Below, piece after piece: positions 16,936 through 25,967 of a stretch of 64,000 nucleotides of DNA (positions are counted from its first letter, which is position 1; the number at the start of each line of letters is the position of its first letter). Origin of the DNA: Ligilactobacillus apodemi DSM 16634 = JCM 16172 (lineage in GTDB: Bacteria; Bacillota; Bacilli; Lactobacillales; Lactobacillaceae). The stretch is from contig NZ_AZFT01000006.1 of the NCBI RefSeq assembly GCF_001434405.1, positions 25,284 through 89,283 on the forward strand, written 5' to 3'. Both the position numbers and the translations under genes were made by a program. Below the pieces are notes generated by a model. It searched no databases, was not told the DNA's origin, and saw nothing but the letters and a program-made list of their open reading frames with translations.

Positions 16936-18573
16936 ATGAAATTAGCTAAATTAGCCAAAGCTAGCGCTGTTGTAGCGATTTCAGCTGTTTTTTTAACTGC
17001 TTGTGGCAGTAAATCTAGCAATAGTTCCGCTGATAAGCAAGTGCTCAATTGGAGTATTAACGCTGAGTTGCCAACAATGGATCCGTCCAAAGCAACAGAT
17101 ACCGTTAGTTTTAACCAATTGAACAACTCGATGGAAGGTCTTTATCGTTTAGGGAAAAATTCAAAGATCTTACCGGGGATCGCTAAGAAGACAGAAGTTT
17201 CTGATGATGGTTTAACTTATACCTTTACCCTTAGAGAAAATGCTAAGTGGTCAAACGGTGATAAGGTAACTGCCAAAGATTTTGTTTATTCTTGGCAACG
17301 TACAGTAGACCCAGCTACAGGGTCACAATATGCTTACTTATTTGATGGCATTGCTAATGCAAATGACATCATGGAAGGCAAAAAGCAACCTAGTGAATTA
17401 GGGATCAAAGCCGATGGCGACTACAAGTTAGTTGTAACGCTTGACAAACAGATTCCATACTTCAAGCTCTTGATGGGCTTCCCAGTATTCTTCCCACAAA
17501 ATGAAAGTGCGGTTAAAGAATACGGTTCTAAATACGGGACAGCTTCTAAGTACATGGTTTATAACGGACCATTTAAACTTTCTGGCTGGACTGGTTCAAA
17601 CTTATCCTGGTCATTAGTTAAGAATAGCAGTTACTGGGATAAGAAGAACGTTAAACTTGACACGATCAACTTCAAGGTCAACAAGCAAGATTCCACAGCT
17701 TACAACTTGTATCAATCAGGCAAGATCGATGCAACTGTTTTAGGGGCTGAACAAGCACGTAACCTTAAAGGTCAAACAGGTTATACTAACCGTGAACAAG
17801 CATCAACGTTCTACTTGCAACTTAACCAAACAAAATCTGAATTCCAAAACTTAAAGATCCGTCAAGCGATCTCTAAGGCGATCGATCGTTCCCAATTCGT
17901 TAAACAAGTTTTAGCGGGGGCATCTACACCGGCTAAAGGTTTTGTTTCTAGCGGTTTAGCCACATACAACGGAACAGATTTCACCACTGCATCATACGTG
18001 AAATCAGCGGTCAACTATGATACAAAAGAAGCTAAGAAGCTCTTTGAAGAAGGCTTAAAAGAAATCGGTAAAGATAGCATCGAATTTACGATCTTATCTG
18101 ATGATACAGACAAAGGTAAGAAATCAACTGAATTCTTACAAAGTGCTTTGACGGAAGCATTTGGTTCTGACAAGATCAAAGTTTCTGCTTCAAACGTGCC
18201 ATTTAAGACTCGTTTATCTAGAACAACAGAAGGTAACTTTGATGTTGTGCTTTCTGGTTGGGGCGCAGACTTTGCTGATCCGATCTCGTTCTTAGACTTG
18301 ATGACATCTGATAACTCGCAAAATGCTGGTAAGTGGAAGAACGAAGAATACGACAAGTTGATCGAAGCATCTAAGACAACTGATGCTAACGATGAAGCAA
18401 AACGTTGGAACGACTTAGTGGAAGCTGAAAAGATCTTGATGAACGATCAAGGTATCATTCCAGTTTACCAAGCTTCAGAAGCATGGATGGTCAAACCTTC
18501 AGTGAAGAATATTATCTTTAACTCGGCTGGGGTAAATTACAACTTCAAGGAAACTTATATTTCAGGTAACTAA
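16936..18573 (+). CDS. oppA: Oligopeptide ABC transporter substrate-binding lipoprotein OppA
   Basis: 545-aa SBP_bac_5 lipoprotein with lipobox LTAC, so the lipidated Cys is at about residue 23. It binds extracellular oligopeptides and hands them to OppBC. Landmarks include NAKWSNGDKVTAKDFVYSWQ, YNGPFKLSGWTG and DFADPISFLDL. The ATG at 16936 is chosen because the signal peptide begins there (MKLAKLAKAS) and AAGGAG lies 10 nt before it; the frame is open nine codons further back. It is the first gene of the opp operon. A hairpin separates it from oppB, which should give more OppA than permease. Confidence 0.93.
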   Translation: MKLAKLAKASAVVAISAVFLTACGSKSSNSSADKQVLNWSINAELPTMDPSKATDTVSFNQLNNSMEGLYRLGKNSKILPGIAKKTEVSDDGLTYTFTLRENAKWSNGDKVTAKDFVYSWQRTVDPATGSQYAYLFDGIANANDIMEGKKQPSELGIKADGDYKLVVTLDKQIPYFKLLMGFPVFFPQNESAVKEYGSKYGTASKYMVYNGPFKLSGWTGSNLSWSLVKNSSYWDKKNVKLDTINFKVNKQDSTAYNLYQSGKIDATVLGAEQARNLKGQTGYTNREQASTFYLQLNQTKSEFQNLKIRQAISKAIDRSQFVKQVLAGASTPAKGFVSSGLATYNGTDFTTASYVKSAVNYDTKEAKKLFEEGLKEIGKDSIEFTILSDDTDKGKKSTEFLQSALTEAFGSDKIKVSASNVPFKTRLSRTTEGNFDVVLSGWGADFADPISFLDLMTSDNSQNAGKWKNEEYDKLIEASKTTDANDEAKRWNDLVEAEKILMNDQGIIPVYQASEAWMVKPSVKNIIFNSAGVNYNFKETYISGN

Positions 18574-18606
18574 CCTTTAATGACAAAAGATAATTAAAAA
18601 TAGTTG

Positions 18607-18637
18607 AACAACGCAGGACTAACTCTCCTGCGTTGTT
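18607..18637 (+). terminator. Hairpin between oppA and oppB, partial terminator or mRNA stabiliser
   Basis: Perfect 12-bp stem (18607-18618 with 18626-18637), AACAACGCAGGA paired with TCCTGCGTTGTT, followed only by TTGCC rather than a full U-tract. It probably lets part of the transcripts through or protects the 3' end of oppA mRNA. Confidence 0.65.
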
Positions 18638-18676
18638 TGCCACAAAAAGACATCTCGAGAATGAGAGGAAAACAAT

Positions 18677-19606
18677 ATGAAGAAATACCTACTAAAGCGG
18701 GTTTTCTATATGGCGTTGACCTTGTTTTTGGTAGCTACCATCACCTTTTTCTTGATGAAGCTCATGCCAGGGACGCCATATTCAAACCAAGAAAAAATGT
18801 CACCTGAACAGATTGCGATCATGAACCAACAATATGGTTTAGATAAGCCGATCTGGATGCAATACTTGCTTTATATGGGCGGGATGCTCCACGGTGATCT
18901 CGGAACATCATTCCAATTTAGTAACCAACCGGTCTCTTATTTGATCTCTAGTCGGATCGGTGCATCTGCTCAATTAGGGATCCAAGCGATGATCTTTGGG
19001 ATCTTTTTTGGGATCATCTTTGGTTCGATCGCAGCGATCAACCGCAATACTTGGGTTGATACTTCGGTGACGGTTCTTTCCATCATCGGCAAATCAGTGC
19101 CTAACTTTGTGTTAGCTGTCTTGTTGCAATACTATATTGCCTTGAAATTAGGCTGGTTCCCGATCGCTGACTGGGACGGCTTTGCATATACGATTTTACC
19201 GACGATCGCCTTAGGTGTAGGTCCGTTGGCAGAAACTTCTAGGTTTATGCGAACGGGGATGGTCGATGTGTTAAACTCCGACTATATTGAGCTTGCAAAA
19301 GCAAAAGGGCTAAGCAAGTTTCAGATCGTGTACCACCACGCATTGCGGAATAGTTTGATTCCTTTAGTAACTTTGATCGGACCATATACAGTTGCTTTGA
19401 TGACTGGGTCGATGGTTATCGAAAACATTTTCTCGATCCCAGGTATCGGGGAACAGTTCGTTAAATCGATCTTAACCAATGACTACCCAACGATCATGGG
19501 GGTCACAATGTTGTACTCTGCGGGCTTAGTAGCCGTTATCTTATTGACTGATATTATTTACGGTATCATTGATCCGCGTATTCGACTCGCTGGAAATGGG
19601 GACTAA
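18677..19606 (+). CDS. oppB: Oligopeptide ABC transporter permease OppB
   Basis: 309-aa inner permease with six membrane segments. The N-terminus is typical of OppB/DppB (KKYLLKRVFYMALTLF, then KLMPGTPY). The cytoplasmic EAA loop that contacts the ATPases is ELAKAKGLSKFQIVYHHALR. It forms the translocation pore with OppC. GAGAGG precedes its ATG. OppC starts 5 bp after its stop. Confidence 0.93.
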   Translation: MKKYLLKRVFYMALTLFLVATITFFLMKLMPGTPYSNQEKMSPEQIAIMNQQYGLDKPIWMQYLLYMGGMLHGDLGTSFQFSNQPVSYLISSRIGASAQLGIQAMIFGIFFGIIFGSIAAINRNTWVDTSVTVLSIIGKSVPNFVLAVLLQYYIALKLGWFPIADWDGFAYTILPTIALGVGPLAETSRFMRTGMVDVLNSDYIELAKAKGLSKFQIVYHHALRNSLIPLVTLIGPYTVALMTGSMVIENIFSIPGIGEQFVKSILTNDYPTIMGVTMLYSAGLVAVILLTDIIYGIIDPRIRLAGNGD

Positions 19607-19611
19607 TCACT

Positions 19612-20637
19612 ATGGAAGAAAAAATGAAATTACAACCAGAAGATTTTCAAGCGCTTGAGGTAACGACCGAGCTTGATGCTGAAAAAATTGCAGCGCCCTC
19701 TTTGACGTTTACGCAAGATGCATGGCGCCGTTTAAAGAAGAATAAAGGAGCAGTTATCTCACTGTTCATCGTGTTAATTATGATCGTGCTCTCATTTGGC
19801 TCGACACCATTTGTTAACCGTGATACGTTGGTCAAATCACAACCACAATACGCTAACTTACCATCTAAGATCCCAGGGGTAAATATCAATGGGTTAAATG
19901 GTAAAGCAGAAGTTGGTGGAGTCTGGGTCGATAAATATGCCCAAGCTGGTGTTCCTAAAGACAAATACTTTATCTTTGGGACAGACTACTTAGGTCGTTC
20001 ATTAGGGCAACGGATCCTTTATGGGACAAAGATCTCGTTGATCGTTGCGTTAGTCGCCACCTTCTTTGATCTGACCATCGGGGTGACCTATGGGATCGTC
20101 TCGGGGTGGAAAGGTGGACGCACCGATAACGTGATGCAGCGGATCATCGAAGTTATCTCCTCGGTTCCAAGTTTAGTTATTGTTGTTTTGATGTTAGTTG
20201 TCTTTAAACCAGGGATCGGTTCGATCATTTTAGCGATCGCGATCTCTAGTTGGACAACGATGGCGCGGATGATCCGGGCTGAGACCTTGCAGTTAAAGAG
20301 TCAAGAATATGTTTTAGCGGCAAGGACTTTAGGTGAATCGCCAACAAAGATCGCTTGGAAGCACTTGGTACCAAACTTATCAAGTATCATTATCATCCAA
20401 ACGATGTACACGATTCCAAATGCGATCTTCTTTGAAGCTTTCTTGAGCTTTATTGGGATCGGGATCTCGGCGCCAGAAACTTCTTTAGGTGTCTTATTAA
20501 ATGAAGGCCAAAAGAATTTCCAATTTTTACCATATCAAATGTGGTACCCAGCTATCGTTTTATGTGTCTTGATGATCTCATTTAACTTATTAGGTGACGG
20601 TCTGCGGGATGCATTTGATCCAAAAACTAGAAGGTAG
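19612..20637 (+). CDS. oppC: Oligopeptide ABC transporter permease OppC
   Basis: 341-aa permease with an N-terminal cytoplasmic extension, one membrane segment at about residues 50-70, a periplasm-facing loop, then the transport domain. GTDYLGRSLGQRILYGTKISL marks the OppC/DppC family, and the EAA loop is VLAARTLGESPTKIAWKHL. Two in-frame ATGs are possible (19612 and 19624); the first lies 9 nt after GGGGA and is preferred. It is tightly packed between oppB and oppD. Confidence 0.93.
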   Translation: MEEKMKLQPEDFQALEVTTELDAEKIAAPSLTFTQDAWRRLKKNKGAVISLFIVLIMIVLSFGSTPFVNRDTLVKSQPQYANLPSKIPGVNINGLNGKAEVGGVWVDKYAQAGVPKDKYFIFGTDYLGRSLGQRILYGTKISLIVALVATFFDLTIGVTYGIVSGWKGGRTDNVMQRIIEVISSVPSLVIVVLMLVVFKPGIGSIILAIAISSWTTMARMIRAETLQLKSQEYVLAARTLGESPTKIAWKHLVPNLSSIIIIQTMYTIPNAIFFEAFLSFIGIGISAPETSLGVLLNEGQKNFQFLPYQMWYPAIVLCVLMISFNLLGDGLRDAFDPKTRR

Positions 20638-20645
20638 GTTGTAGT

Positions 20646-21737
20646 ATGGCTGAACGTATTTTAGATGTAAAAAACCTTAAGATTGATTTTCACACTTATG
20701 CTGGTGAAGTAAAGGCCATTCGCGACGTGAGCTTTCATTTAAATAAAGGTGAAACTTTAGCTATTGTGGGCGAATCTGGTTCAGGTAAATCAGTTACGAC
20801 TAAAAGTATTATGGGCCTTTTAGCAAGTAATGCTAAAGTTGTCGGTGGTCAAATCATGTTTAGGGGTCAAGATCTCTTACAAAAAACTGAAAAAGAGATG
20901 CAAAAGATCCGGGGCAAAGACATCGCAATGATCTTCCAAGATCCGATGACTTCGCTTGACCCAACGATGAAAATCGGGCGTCAGATCGCCGAACCTTTAA
21001 TGGTCCATAAAAATATGGATAAGAAAAAAGCGATGGCGCAAGCGTTAGAGATCTTAAAATTAGTTGGGATCAAAAATGCCGAAGAACGCTTCAACAATTA
21101 TCCGCACCAATTTTCTGGGGGACAACGGCAACGGATCGTGATTGCGATCGCATTAGTTTGTTACCCTGAGATCTTGATCGCCGATGAACCAACAACGGCC
21201 TTGGACGTAACGATCCAAGCACAGATCTTGAACTTGATGAAAGAATTACAAGAAAAAATCGAAACTTCGATCATCTTTATCACCCACGACTTAGGTGTCG
21301 TAGCGGGGATGGCTGATCGGGTCGCCGTAATGTATGCGGGTCAGATCGTTGAATATGGGACAGTTGATGAGATCTTTTATAATCCAAAACATCCATATAC
21401 TTGGGGCTTGTTAAACTCCATGCCAACGCTTTCCAGTACAAAACTAGAAGCGATCCCAGGGACACCACCAGATTTATTGGATCCACCAAAAGGCGATCCA
21501 TTTGCAGCAAGAAATCCGTATGCGATGAAGATCGATGCGCAAAAACAACCACCGTTTTTCAAAGTGTCCGATTCACACTATGCTGCAACTTGGCTCTTGC
21601 ATCCCGATGCACCAGCAATCGAGCCCCCAGCTGAGATCATTCGCCGAGCAAAGATTTGGCGTGAGATTCAAGAACAAGAAGAAGTGGCACGCAATCGCCG
21701 CGAAAAAGCACAAAAAGAAGCTGCTAAAGGCAAATAG
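20646..21737 (+). CDS. oppD: Oligopeptide ABC transporter ATPase OppD
   Basis: 363-aa ATPase. Walker A is GESGSGKS, the signature is FSGGQRQR and Walker B is ILIADEPTTALD, with the H-loop in THDLGVVAGMADR. The C-terminal oligopeptide/dipeptide extension (HPYTWGLLNSMPTL, then PGTPPDLLDPPKGDPFA) is diagnostic of OppD/F, but the usual cluster of cysteines that binds an Fe-S centre is absent here. It energises peptide uptake together with OppF. OppD ends in a long charged helix (RRAKIWREIQEQEE onward). Confidence 0.92.
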   Translation: MAERILDVKNLKIDFHTYAGEVKAIRDVSFHLNKGETLAIVGESGSGKSVTTKSIMGLLASNAKVVGGQIMFRGQDLLQKTEKEMQKIRGKDIAMIFQDPMTSLDPTMKIGRQIAEPLMVHKNMDKKKAMAQALEILKLVGIKNAEERFNNYPHQFSGGQRQRIVIAIALVCYPEILIADEPTTALDVTIQAQILNLMKELQEKIETSIIFITHDLGVVAGMADRVAVMYAGQIVEYGTVDEIFYNPKHPYTWGLLNSMPTLSSTKLEAIPGTPPDLLDPPKGDPFAARNPYAMKIDAQKQPPFFKVSDSHYAATWLLHPDAPAIEPPAEIIRRAKIWREIQEQEEVARNRREKAQKEAAKGK

Positions 21738-21755
21738 ACCAGGAGGAATTTTTAC

Positions 21756-22712
21756 ATGCCAGAAAATCACAAAAAATTGCTTGAAGTCAAGCACTTAAAA
21801 CAATACTTCGGCGTGGGCAAACCTAGTATGGTCAAAGCCGTTGATGATGTTACTTTTCACATTTATGAAGGTGAAACTTTTGGGTTGGTAGGTGAATCTG
21901 GTTCCGGGAAAACAACGACGGGACGTAGTATTATTCATCTTTATGATCCAACTGATGGTCAGATTTTATTTAACGGCAAAGATGTCAGCAAGCTAACTTC
22001 ACGCAAGGATCACTTAGAATTTTGCCGTGAAATGCAAATGATCTTCCAAGATCCTTATGCTTCTTTGAACCCGCGGATGACGGTCGAAGATATTATTGCC
22101 GAAGGAATTGATATTCACCATTTGGCAAAAAATAAAGCTGAACGGCGTAAGATCGTAGAAGATCTCTTAGAAACTGTTGGCTTAAACAAAGACCATGCTA
22201 GTCGTTATCCGCACGAATTTTCCGGGGGACAACGGCAAAGAATCGGGATCGCCCGTGCTTTAGCGGTCGAACCACGTTTTATCATTGCCGATGAACCGAT
22301 CTCGGCTTTGGACGTGTCGATCCAAGCCCAAGTGGTCAACTTGTTAAAAGAATTGCAGGAACAAAAAGGCTTGACTTATCTTTTCATCGCACATGACCTT
22401 TCAATGGTGAAGTACATTTCAGATCGTATTGGGGTAATGCACTATGGTCGTTTGTTGGAAGTGGGCCCAGCAGATGATGTGTATAACAAACCACTCCACG
22501 ATTACACTGCCAGTTTGATCTCGGCTGTTCCAGAGCCAGATCCAGAATTTGAACGTAATCGCCGGCAGATCGAATACGATGCCTCAATTGAAGATGATAA
22601 AGAAGGTAAGCCACGCAAGTTACATGAGATCACACCGGGACACTATGTACGTTGTTCGGAAGATGAGATCAAATTGTACCAAGCAAAAGCTGCAAGTTAC
22701 GAAGAAAAATAA
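21756..22712 (+). CDS. oppF: Oligopeptide ABC transporter ATPase OppF
   Basis: 318-aa partner ATPase of OppD. Walker A is GESGSGKT, the signature is FSGGQRQR, Walker B is FIIADEPISALD and the H-loop is IAHDLSMVKYISDR. The C-terminal region contains EITPGHYVRCSEDE, in which a Cys remains. GGAGG precedes its ATG. It is the last gene of the operon; a terminator follows after 12 bp. Confidence 0.93.
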   Translation: MPENHKKLLEVKHLKQYFGVGKPSMVKAVDDVTFHIYEGETFGLVGESGSGKTTTGRSIIHLYDPTDGQILFNGKDVSKLTSRKDHLEFCREMQMIFQDPYASLNPRMTVEDIIAEGIDIHHLAKNKAERRKIVEDLLETVGLNKDHASRYPHEFSGGQRQRIGIARALAVEPRFIIADEPISALDVSIQAQVVNLLKELQEQKGLTYLFIAHDLSMVKYISDRIGVMHYGRLLEVGPADDVYNKPLHDYTASLISAVPEPDPEFERNRRQIEYDASIEDDKEGKPRKLHEITPGHYVRCSEDEIKLYQAKAASYEEK

Positions 22713-22724
22713 ATAATTATTTTG

Positions 22725-22763
22725 AAGCAAGATATTTGTCGCTTGATGAATATCTTGCTTTTT
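22725..22763 (+). terminator. Terminator of the opp operon
   Basis: Perfect 12-bp stem (22725-22736 with 22749-22760), AAGCAAGATATT paired with AATATCTTGCTT, then TTTATTT. Confidence 0.85.
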
Positions 22764-22814
22764 ATTTGCCATGTAGTCCAAATTTGAAGGGAAAAAGCGC
22801 CAAATTTGCCAAAT

Positions 22815-22844
22815 TTAACACAATTTTTGGGAGAAAAATATAAT
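22815..22844 (+). promoter_or_regulatory. Promoter of the 79-aa membrane protein
   Basis: TTAACA (22815-22820), an 18-bp spacer and TATAAT (22839-22844). Transcription should begin near 22851, which rules out the in-frame TTG at 22849 as start codon. Confidence 0.7.
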
Positions 22845-22887
22845 CAAGTTGCAAACAATAGTCAAGAAATTGAAAGAAGATGATTTG

Positions 22888-23127
22888 ATGAAGTTATGGC
22901 ACTGGTGGTTACAAGGCGGGATCAAAGGCAACAAACGCTACATCATTTTTCCACTGTCAGAGGCAGTAGCAATTCCGTTTGGGATCTGGCTTTTAACAGC
23001 GCCTGAATGTAGCTTTCTTCAATACTTAGTAACCCCTAAAATGATTGTCGTTGTGCTAGTTTGTTTAGTTGGCGGTGGTGCTTTACTTAACGGTTTAGAT
23101 CGGCTCGTTGAAACCATTAAAAAATAG
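22888..23127 (+). CDS. Small membrane protein of unknown function
   Basis: 79 aa with two hydrophobic segments (about residues 20-40 and 48-66, the second VVVLVCLVGGGALLNGL), an aromatic N-terminus (MKLWHWWLQGG) and a short charged tail. I do not recognise a family. The ATG at 22888 is chosen because the promoter would start transcription near 22851; its ribosome binding site (AAGAAGATG) is poor. It stands alone between the opp operon and a lipoprotein hydrolase gene, with no clear terminator after it. Confidence 0.6.
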   Translation: MKLWHWWLQGGIKGNKRYIIFPLSEAVAIPFGIWLLTAPECSFLQYLVTPKMIVVVLVCLVGGGALLNGLDRLVETIKK

Positions 23128-23243
23128 GATTCTGGACGCTTTTTGACTTGGTTAATGTTGCTTTAGTAGCTATGAAGCAAAAATACTTAATTTGCACAAA
23201 TTTCCAGTATTAATGCTAGTTATAGCACGATAAAAATATCATA

Positions 23244-23306
23244 TTGTACTTTGAAAACGCTGCCCCCTATAATTTGAAATGAAAGAAGGGGCAAGCATGA
23301 TGCTTG
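23244..23306 (+). promoter_or_regulatory. Promoter and palindrome upstream of the lipoprotein hydrolase
   Basis: TTGTAC (23244-23249), an 18-bp spacer and TATAAT (23268-23273). In the leader is the palindrome CAAGCAT-G-ATGCTTG (23292-23306). GCCCC before the -10 and GGGGC at 23288-23292 are also complementary. The palindrome could be an operator or an mRNA hairpin before the ribosome binding site. Confidence 0.55.
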
Positions 23307-23331
23307 TAATTTGATAAAGAAAAGGAAAAAT

Positions 23332-24462
23332 ATGATGATGCAACAAAGATTAAAATTAGCCGCTTTGGTAGTTTTGACGCTTGGGACTTTGAGTGCATGT
23401 TCAACTAATACTAGTTCTAGCAAAGTAACTAATTCGAGTTCAAGTCAAGCAAAAACAACAAGTAGTAGTTCAAAAGTCTTGCAAATCGCTAATCAAGGAT
23501 TATTTTCTGCAGGGGGAACCGTAACGCAATCTGAAGGGATCTTTGAGCCAACTGATCAATGGGAAGAAACTGGGGCCGGTCAAACTTCGCACGTTGACCA
23601 TGCTAATGTCTTTTATCAAGTACCACAAAAAGCAAATGAGTTACCAATGGTCTTTTTACATGGCTATGGGCAGTCACGAATGGGGTGGCAAACGACGCCT
23701 GATGGTCGCGCAGGTTGGGCAAACTATTTCTTGCGCCAAGGGCATAGTGTGTATCTTGTCGATCAACCGCATCGGGGCGAAGCTGGACAAACGTCAATCG
23801 CAGGTGATATCAGTACTAAGACCTTAGATCAACGCTGGTATACCCAATTTCGGATCGGGCGGTGGGAAAATGGTAAGTCAAATGTTTACCAAGGCTCCCA
23901 GTTCCCAAATGATGAAGCATCTTTAAATCAATTTTTTCGGCAAATGACGCCTGATACTGGCATGAAATCTGATATGGGGGAAGATTTCGACAATGAATTA
24001 GTCGCGCGTGATCTGGCGGCTACAGTCGATGAAGTCAAGCAACGAACTGGGAAAAAAGCGCTCGTAGTTACTCATTCACAAGGTGGTGGAGCTGGTTGGA
24101 CGGCAGCGCGTTATACTGATAATATTGCGGGAATTATTGCAATTGAACCTGGCAATGCGCCAAGTGAAGATAGTGATGAATTTAAGGCGCTCTTGGCAAA
24201 AAAGGTCCCAGTGACATTTTACTATGGTGATTACATTGATAACGGAGATGAAGATATCGCAGCGACTGCGATTTGGCAAGGGATTCGGCAAAATGCGAGT
24301 GATTTTGTCAAGCAGTATCAACAAGCCGGTGGGAAAGCAACGTTAGTCGATCTGCCTAAAGAAGGGATCAAGGGCAATACTCACTTCATGTTCCAAGATA
24401 AAAATAGTGATACCATTGCTAAACATGTTGAAAATTGGATCGCTAAAAATGCCGCTAAATAG
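23332..24462 (+). CDS. Alpha/beta hydrolase lipoprotein (extracytoplasmic esterase-like)
   Basis: 376 aa. A lipoprotein signal with lipobox LSAC (lipid Cys at about 23) is followed by a Ser/Thr-rich linker of about 30 residues and then an alpha/beta hydrolase domain. MVFLHGYGQSRMGW is the oxyanion-hole region and VVTHSQGGGAGW the nucleophile elbow with the catalytic Ser. A late NTHFMF may hold the catalytic His. It is expected to act on an ester outside the membrane; the substrate is unknown. The start was moved to the run of ATGs at 23332, after AAAGGA; the frame is open from 23311. It is monocistronic. Confidence 0.8.
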   Translation: MMMQQRLKLAALVVLTLGTLSACSTNTSSSKVTNSSSSQAKTTSSSSKVLQIANQGLFSAGGTVTQSEGIFEPTDQWEETGAGQTSHVDHANVFYQVPQKANELPMVFLHGYGQSRMGWQTTPDGRAGWANYFLRQGHSVYLVDQPHRGEAGQTSIAGDISTKTLDQRWYTQFRIGRWENGKSNVYQGSQFPNDEASLNQFFRQMTPDTGMKSDMGEDFDNELVARDLAATVDEVKQRTGKKALVVTHSQGGGAGWTAARYTDNIAGIIAIEPGNAPSEDSDEFKALLAKKVPVTFYYGDYIDNGDEDIAATAIWQGIRQNASDFVKQYQQAGGKATLVDLPKEGIKGNTHFMFQDKNSDTIAKHVENWIAKNAAK

Positions 24463-24471
24463 CTAACAAAA

Positions 24472-24505
24472 ATGGGTACTCGCAAAAAACGAGTACCCAT
24501 ATTTT
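24472..24505. terminator. Terminator between the lipoprotein hydrolase and the purine permease
   Basis: Perfect 11-bp stem (24472-24482 with 24490-24500), ATGGGTACTCG paired with CGAGTACCCAT, followed by ATTTTTATTTT. Confidence 0.85.
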
Positions 24506-25818
24506 TATTTTCCGTTATTTAAAACCCAGAAAAAGATCAAAAAGACAAAGAATAAGCCATACATCAAGGCTGGGACTTCTTTTCCACGTTTAGCGGCGAT
24601 CATTGTGATCGGATAAGCGATAAAGCCTAAAGCTAAGCCATCTGAAATGCTATAAGTCAAAGGCATTCCTGCCACGATCAAAAATGATGGGATCGCGATC
24701 TCAAGTTTTGTCCAGGTGATCTGTGCCATACTTTGTGCCATTAAGACCCCGACGATGATCAAAGCTGGTGCCGTGACTTGCGATGTTGCCACCGTTAAAA
24801 GGGGTGAGAAAAATAGCCCAAAGATGAACAAAAAACCGGTCGTTACGGCAGTTAACCCGGAACGTCCTCCCACGGCGATCCCTGCAGAAGATTCAACGTA
24901 AGCACCGACAGGAGAAGTCCCAAAAAGCGAACCGCAAAGCATCGCAGTCGAGTCAGACATCAAGGCTTTGCCGACACGTGGCATCTTATTATTCGTTAAA
25001 AAGCCAGCTTGTTGGGCTAAAGCGATCAAAGTTCCAGCAGTATCAAAGAAAGTTACTAATAAGAAAGTCAACACGACGATCCACATTTGGAGCGTGTTGA
25101 TGTCTTTTAAGTGTTGTAAGGCTACTAAAAATGTTTGGTCCATACTTGGTGCTGGGGCGACGATCCCGGTTGGAACAGCAATGTTACCGGTTATGATCCC
25201 AAAAATCGCAGATAAGACCATTCCAATAAAGATCGCACCTGGAACGCGCATGACCATTAAGATCGCTACAACAACTAAGCCAAAAATAGTGACCCAAGTC
25301 GTGCCCGAAAAGCTCCCAAGGCTAACTAAAGTTGATTTATTAGCGACGATCAAGCCCCCGCCTTGTAGACCGATAAAAGCGATAAATAATCCGATCCCCG
25401 CTGAGATCGCTGCTTTTAAGTCGGCTGGGATCGCATCAATGATCATTTCGCGTAACTTAAAAACGGTGATCAATAAGAAGATCACGGATGCCACAAAGAC
25501 CCCGGCTAAAGTTGTTTGCCAGGGGATCTTCATGCCGATACAAACCGAATAAGCAAAAAAGGCATTGATCCCTAAACTAGGAGCAGTTGCGATCGGGTAT
25601 TTAGCTAAGATCCCCATTAAGATACAGCCGATCGCACTGGCTAAAGCAGTGGCAGTAAAAACAGCTCCTTTATCCATGCCAGAAGCCCCTAAGATCTCAG
25701 GGTTAACAAACAGGATATAAGCCATGGAGATAAAGGTCGTAAAACCGGCGAGTAATTCGCGTTTGATGTTGGTATTTAGACCCTTTAAATCAAAATAATT
25801 GCTGATTGCATTTTTCAA
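24505..25818 (-). CDS. NCS2-family purine permease (PbuG/AzgA-like)
   Basis: 437-aa membrane transporter of the AzgA branch of the nucleobase:cation symporter-2 family, probably for hypoxanthine, guanine or adenine. Landmarks are ELLAGFTTFISMAYILFVNP near the start, PSLGINAFFAYSVC and the late ESSAGIAVGGRSGLTAV. About 14 hydrophobic segments follow the fold. The frame extends to a GTG at 25827, but that codon overlaps the ribosome binding site; TTG at 25818 sits 5 nt after GAGGTGG and is preferred. The leader shows no purine riboswitch. It is divergent from the EIIC-like gene. Confidence 0.88.
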   Translation of the reverse strand: MKNAISNYFDLKGLNTNIKRELLAGFTTFISMAYILFVNPEILGASGMDKGAVFTATALASAIGCILMGILAKYPIATAPSLGINAFFAYSVCIGMKIPWQTTLAGVFVASVIFLLITVFKLREMIIDAIPADLKAAISAGIGLFIAFIGLQGGGLIVANKSTLVSLGSFSGTTWVTIFGLVVVAILMVMRVPGAIFIGMVLSAIFGIITGNIAVPTGIVAPAPSMDQTFLVALQHLKDINTLQMWIVVLTFLLVTFFDTAGTLIALAQQAGFLTNNKMPRVGKALMSDSTAMLCGSLFGTSPVGAYVESSAGIAVGGRSGLTAVTTGFLFIFGLFFSPLLTVATSQVTAPALIIVGVLMAQSMAQITWTKLEIAIPSFLIVAGMPLTYSISDGLALGFIAYPITMIAAKRGKEVPALMYGLFFVFLIFFWVLNNGK

Positions 25819-25967
25819 AATATCCACCTCATAAAGATTAATTCCAGCAAATTACTATGATAAACAGAAAAAATTTTGTTTGCAACTAATTTGTGACCAA
25901 GATATTTTAAACCCCAAAAATTTAGTATATACTGAAAAGAAGAAATCGTTTTTAAGGGGGGAGACCA

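Noticed and set aside
16821..17126. Leftward 101-codon frame across the oppA start
   Set aside because: It covers the oppA promoter and signal peptide region on the other strand and has no good ribosome binding site.
22849..22887. TTG start for the small membrane protein
   Set aside because: The predicted transcription start (near 22851) lies after this codon.
25819..25967. Possible purine riboswitch before the purine permease
   Set aside because: Neither strand shows the three-way-junction core sequences of the purine aptamer; the leader is short and AT-rich.
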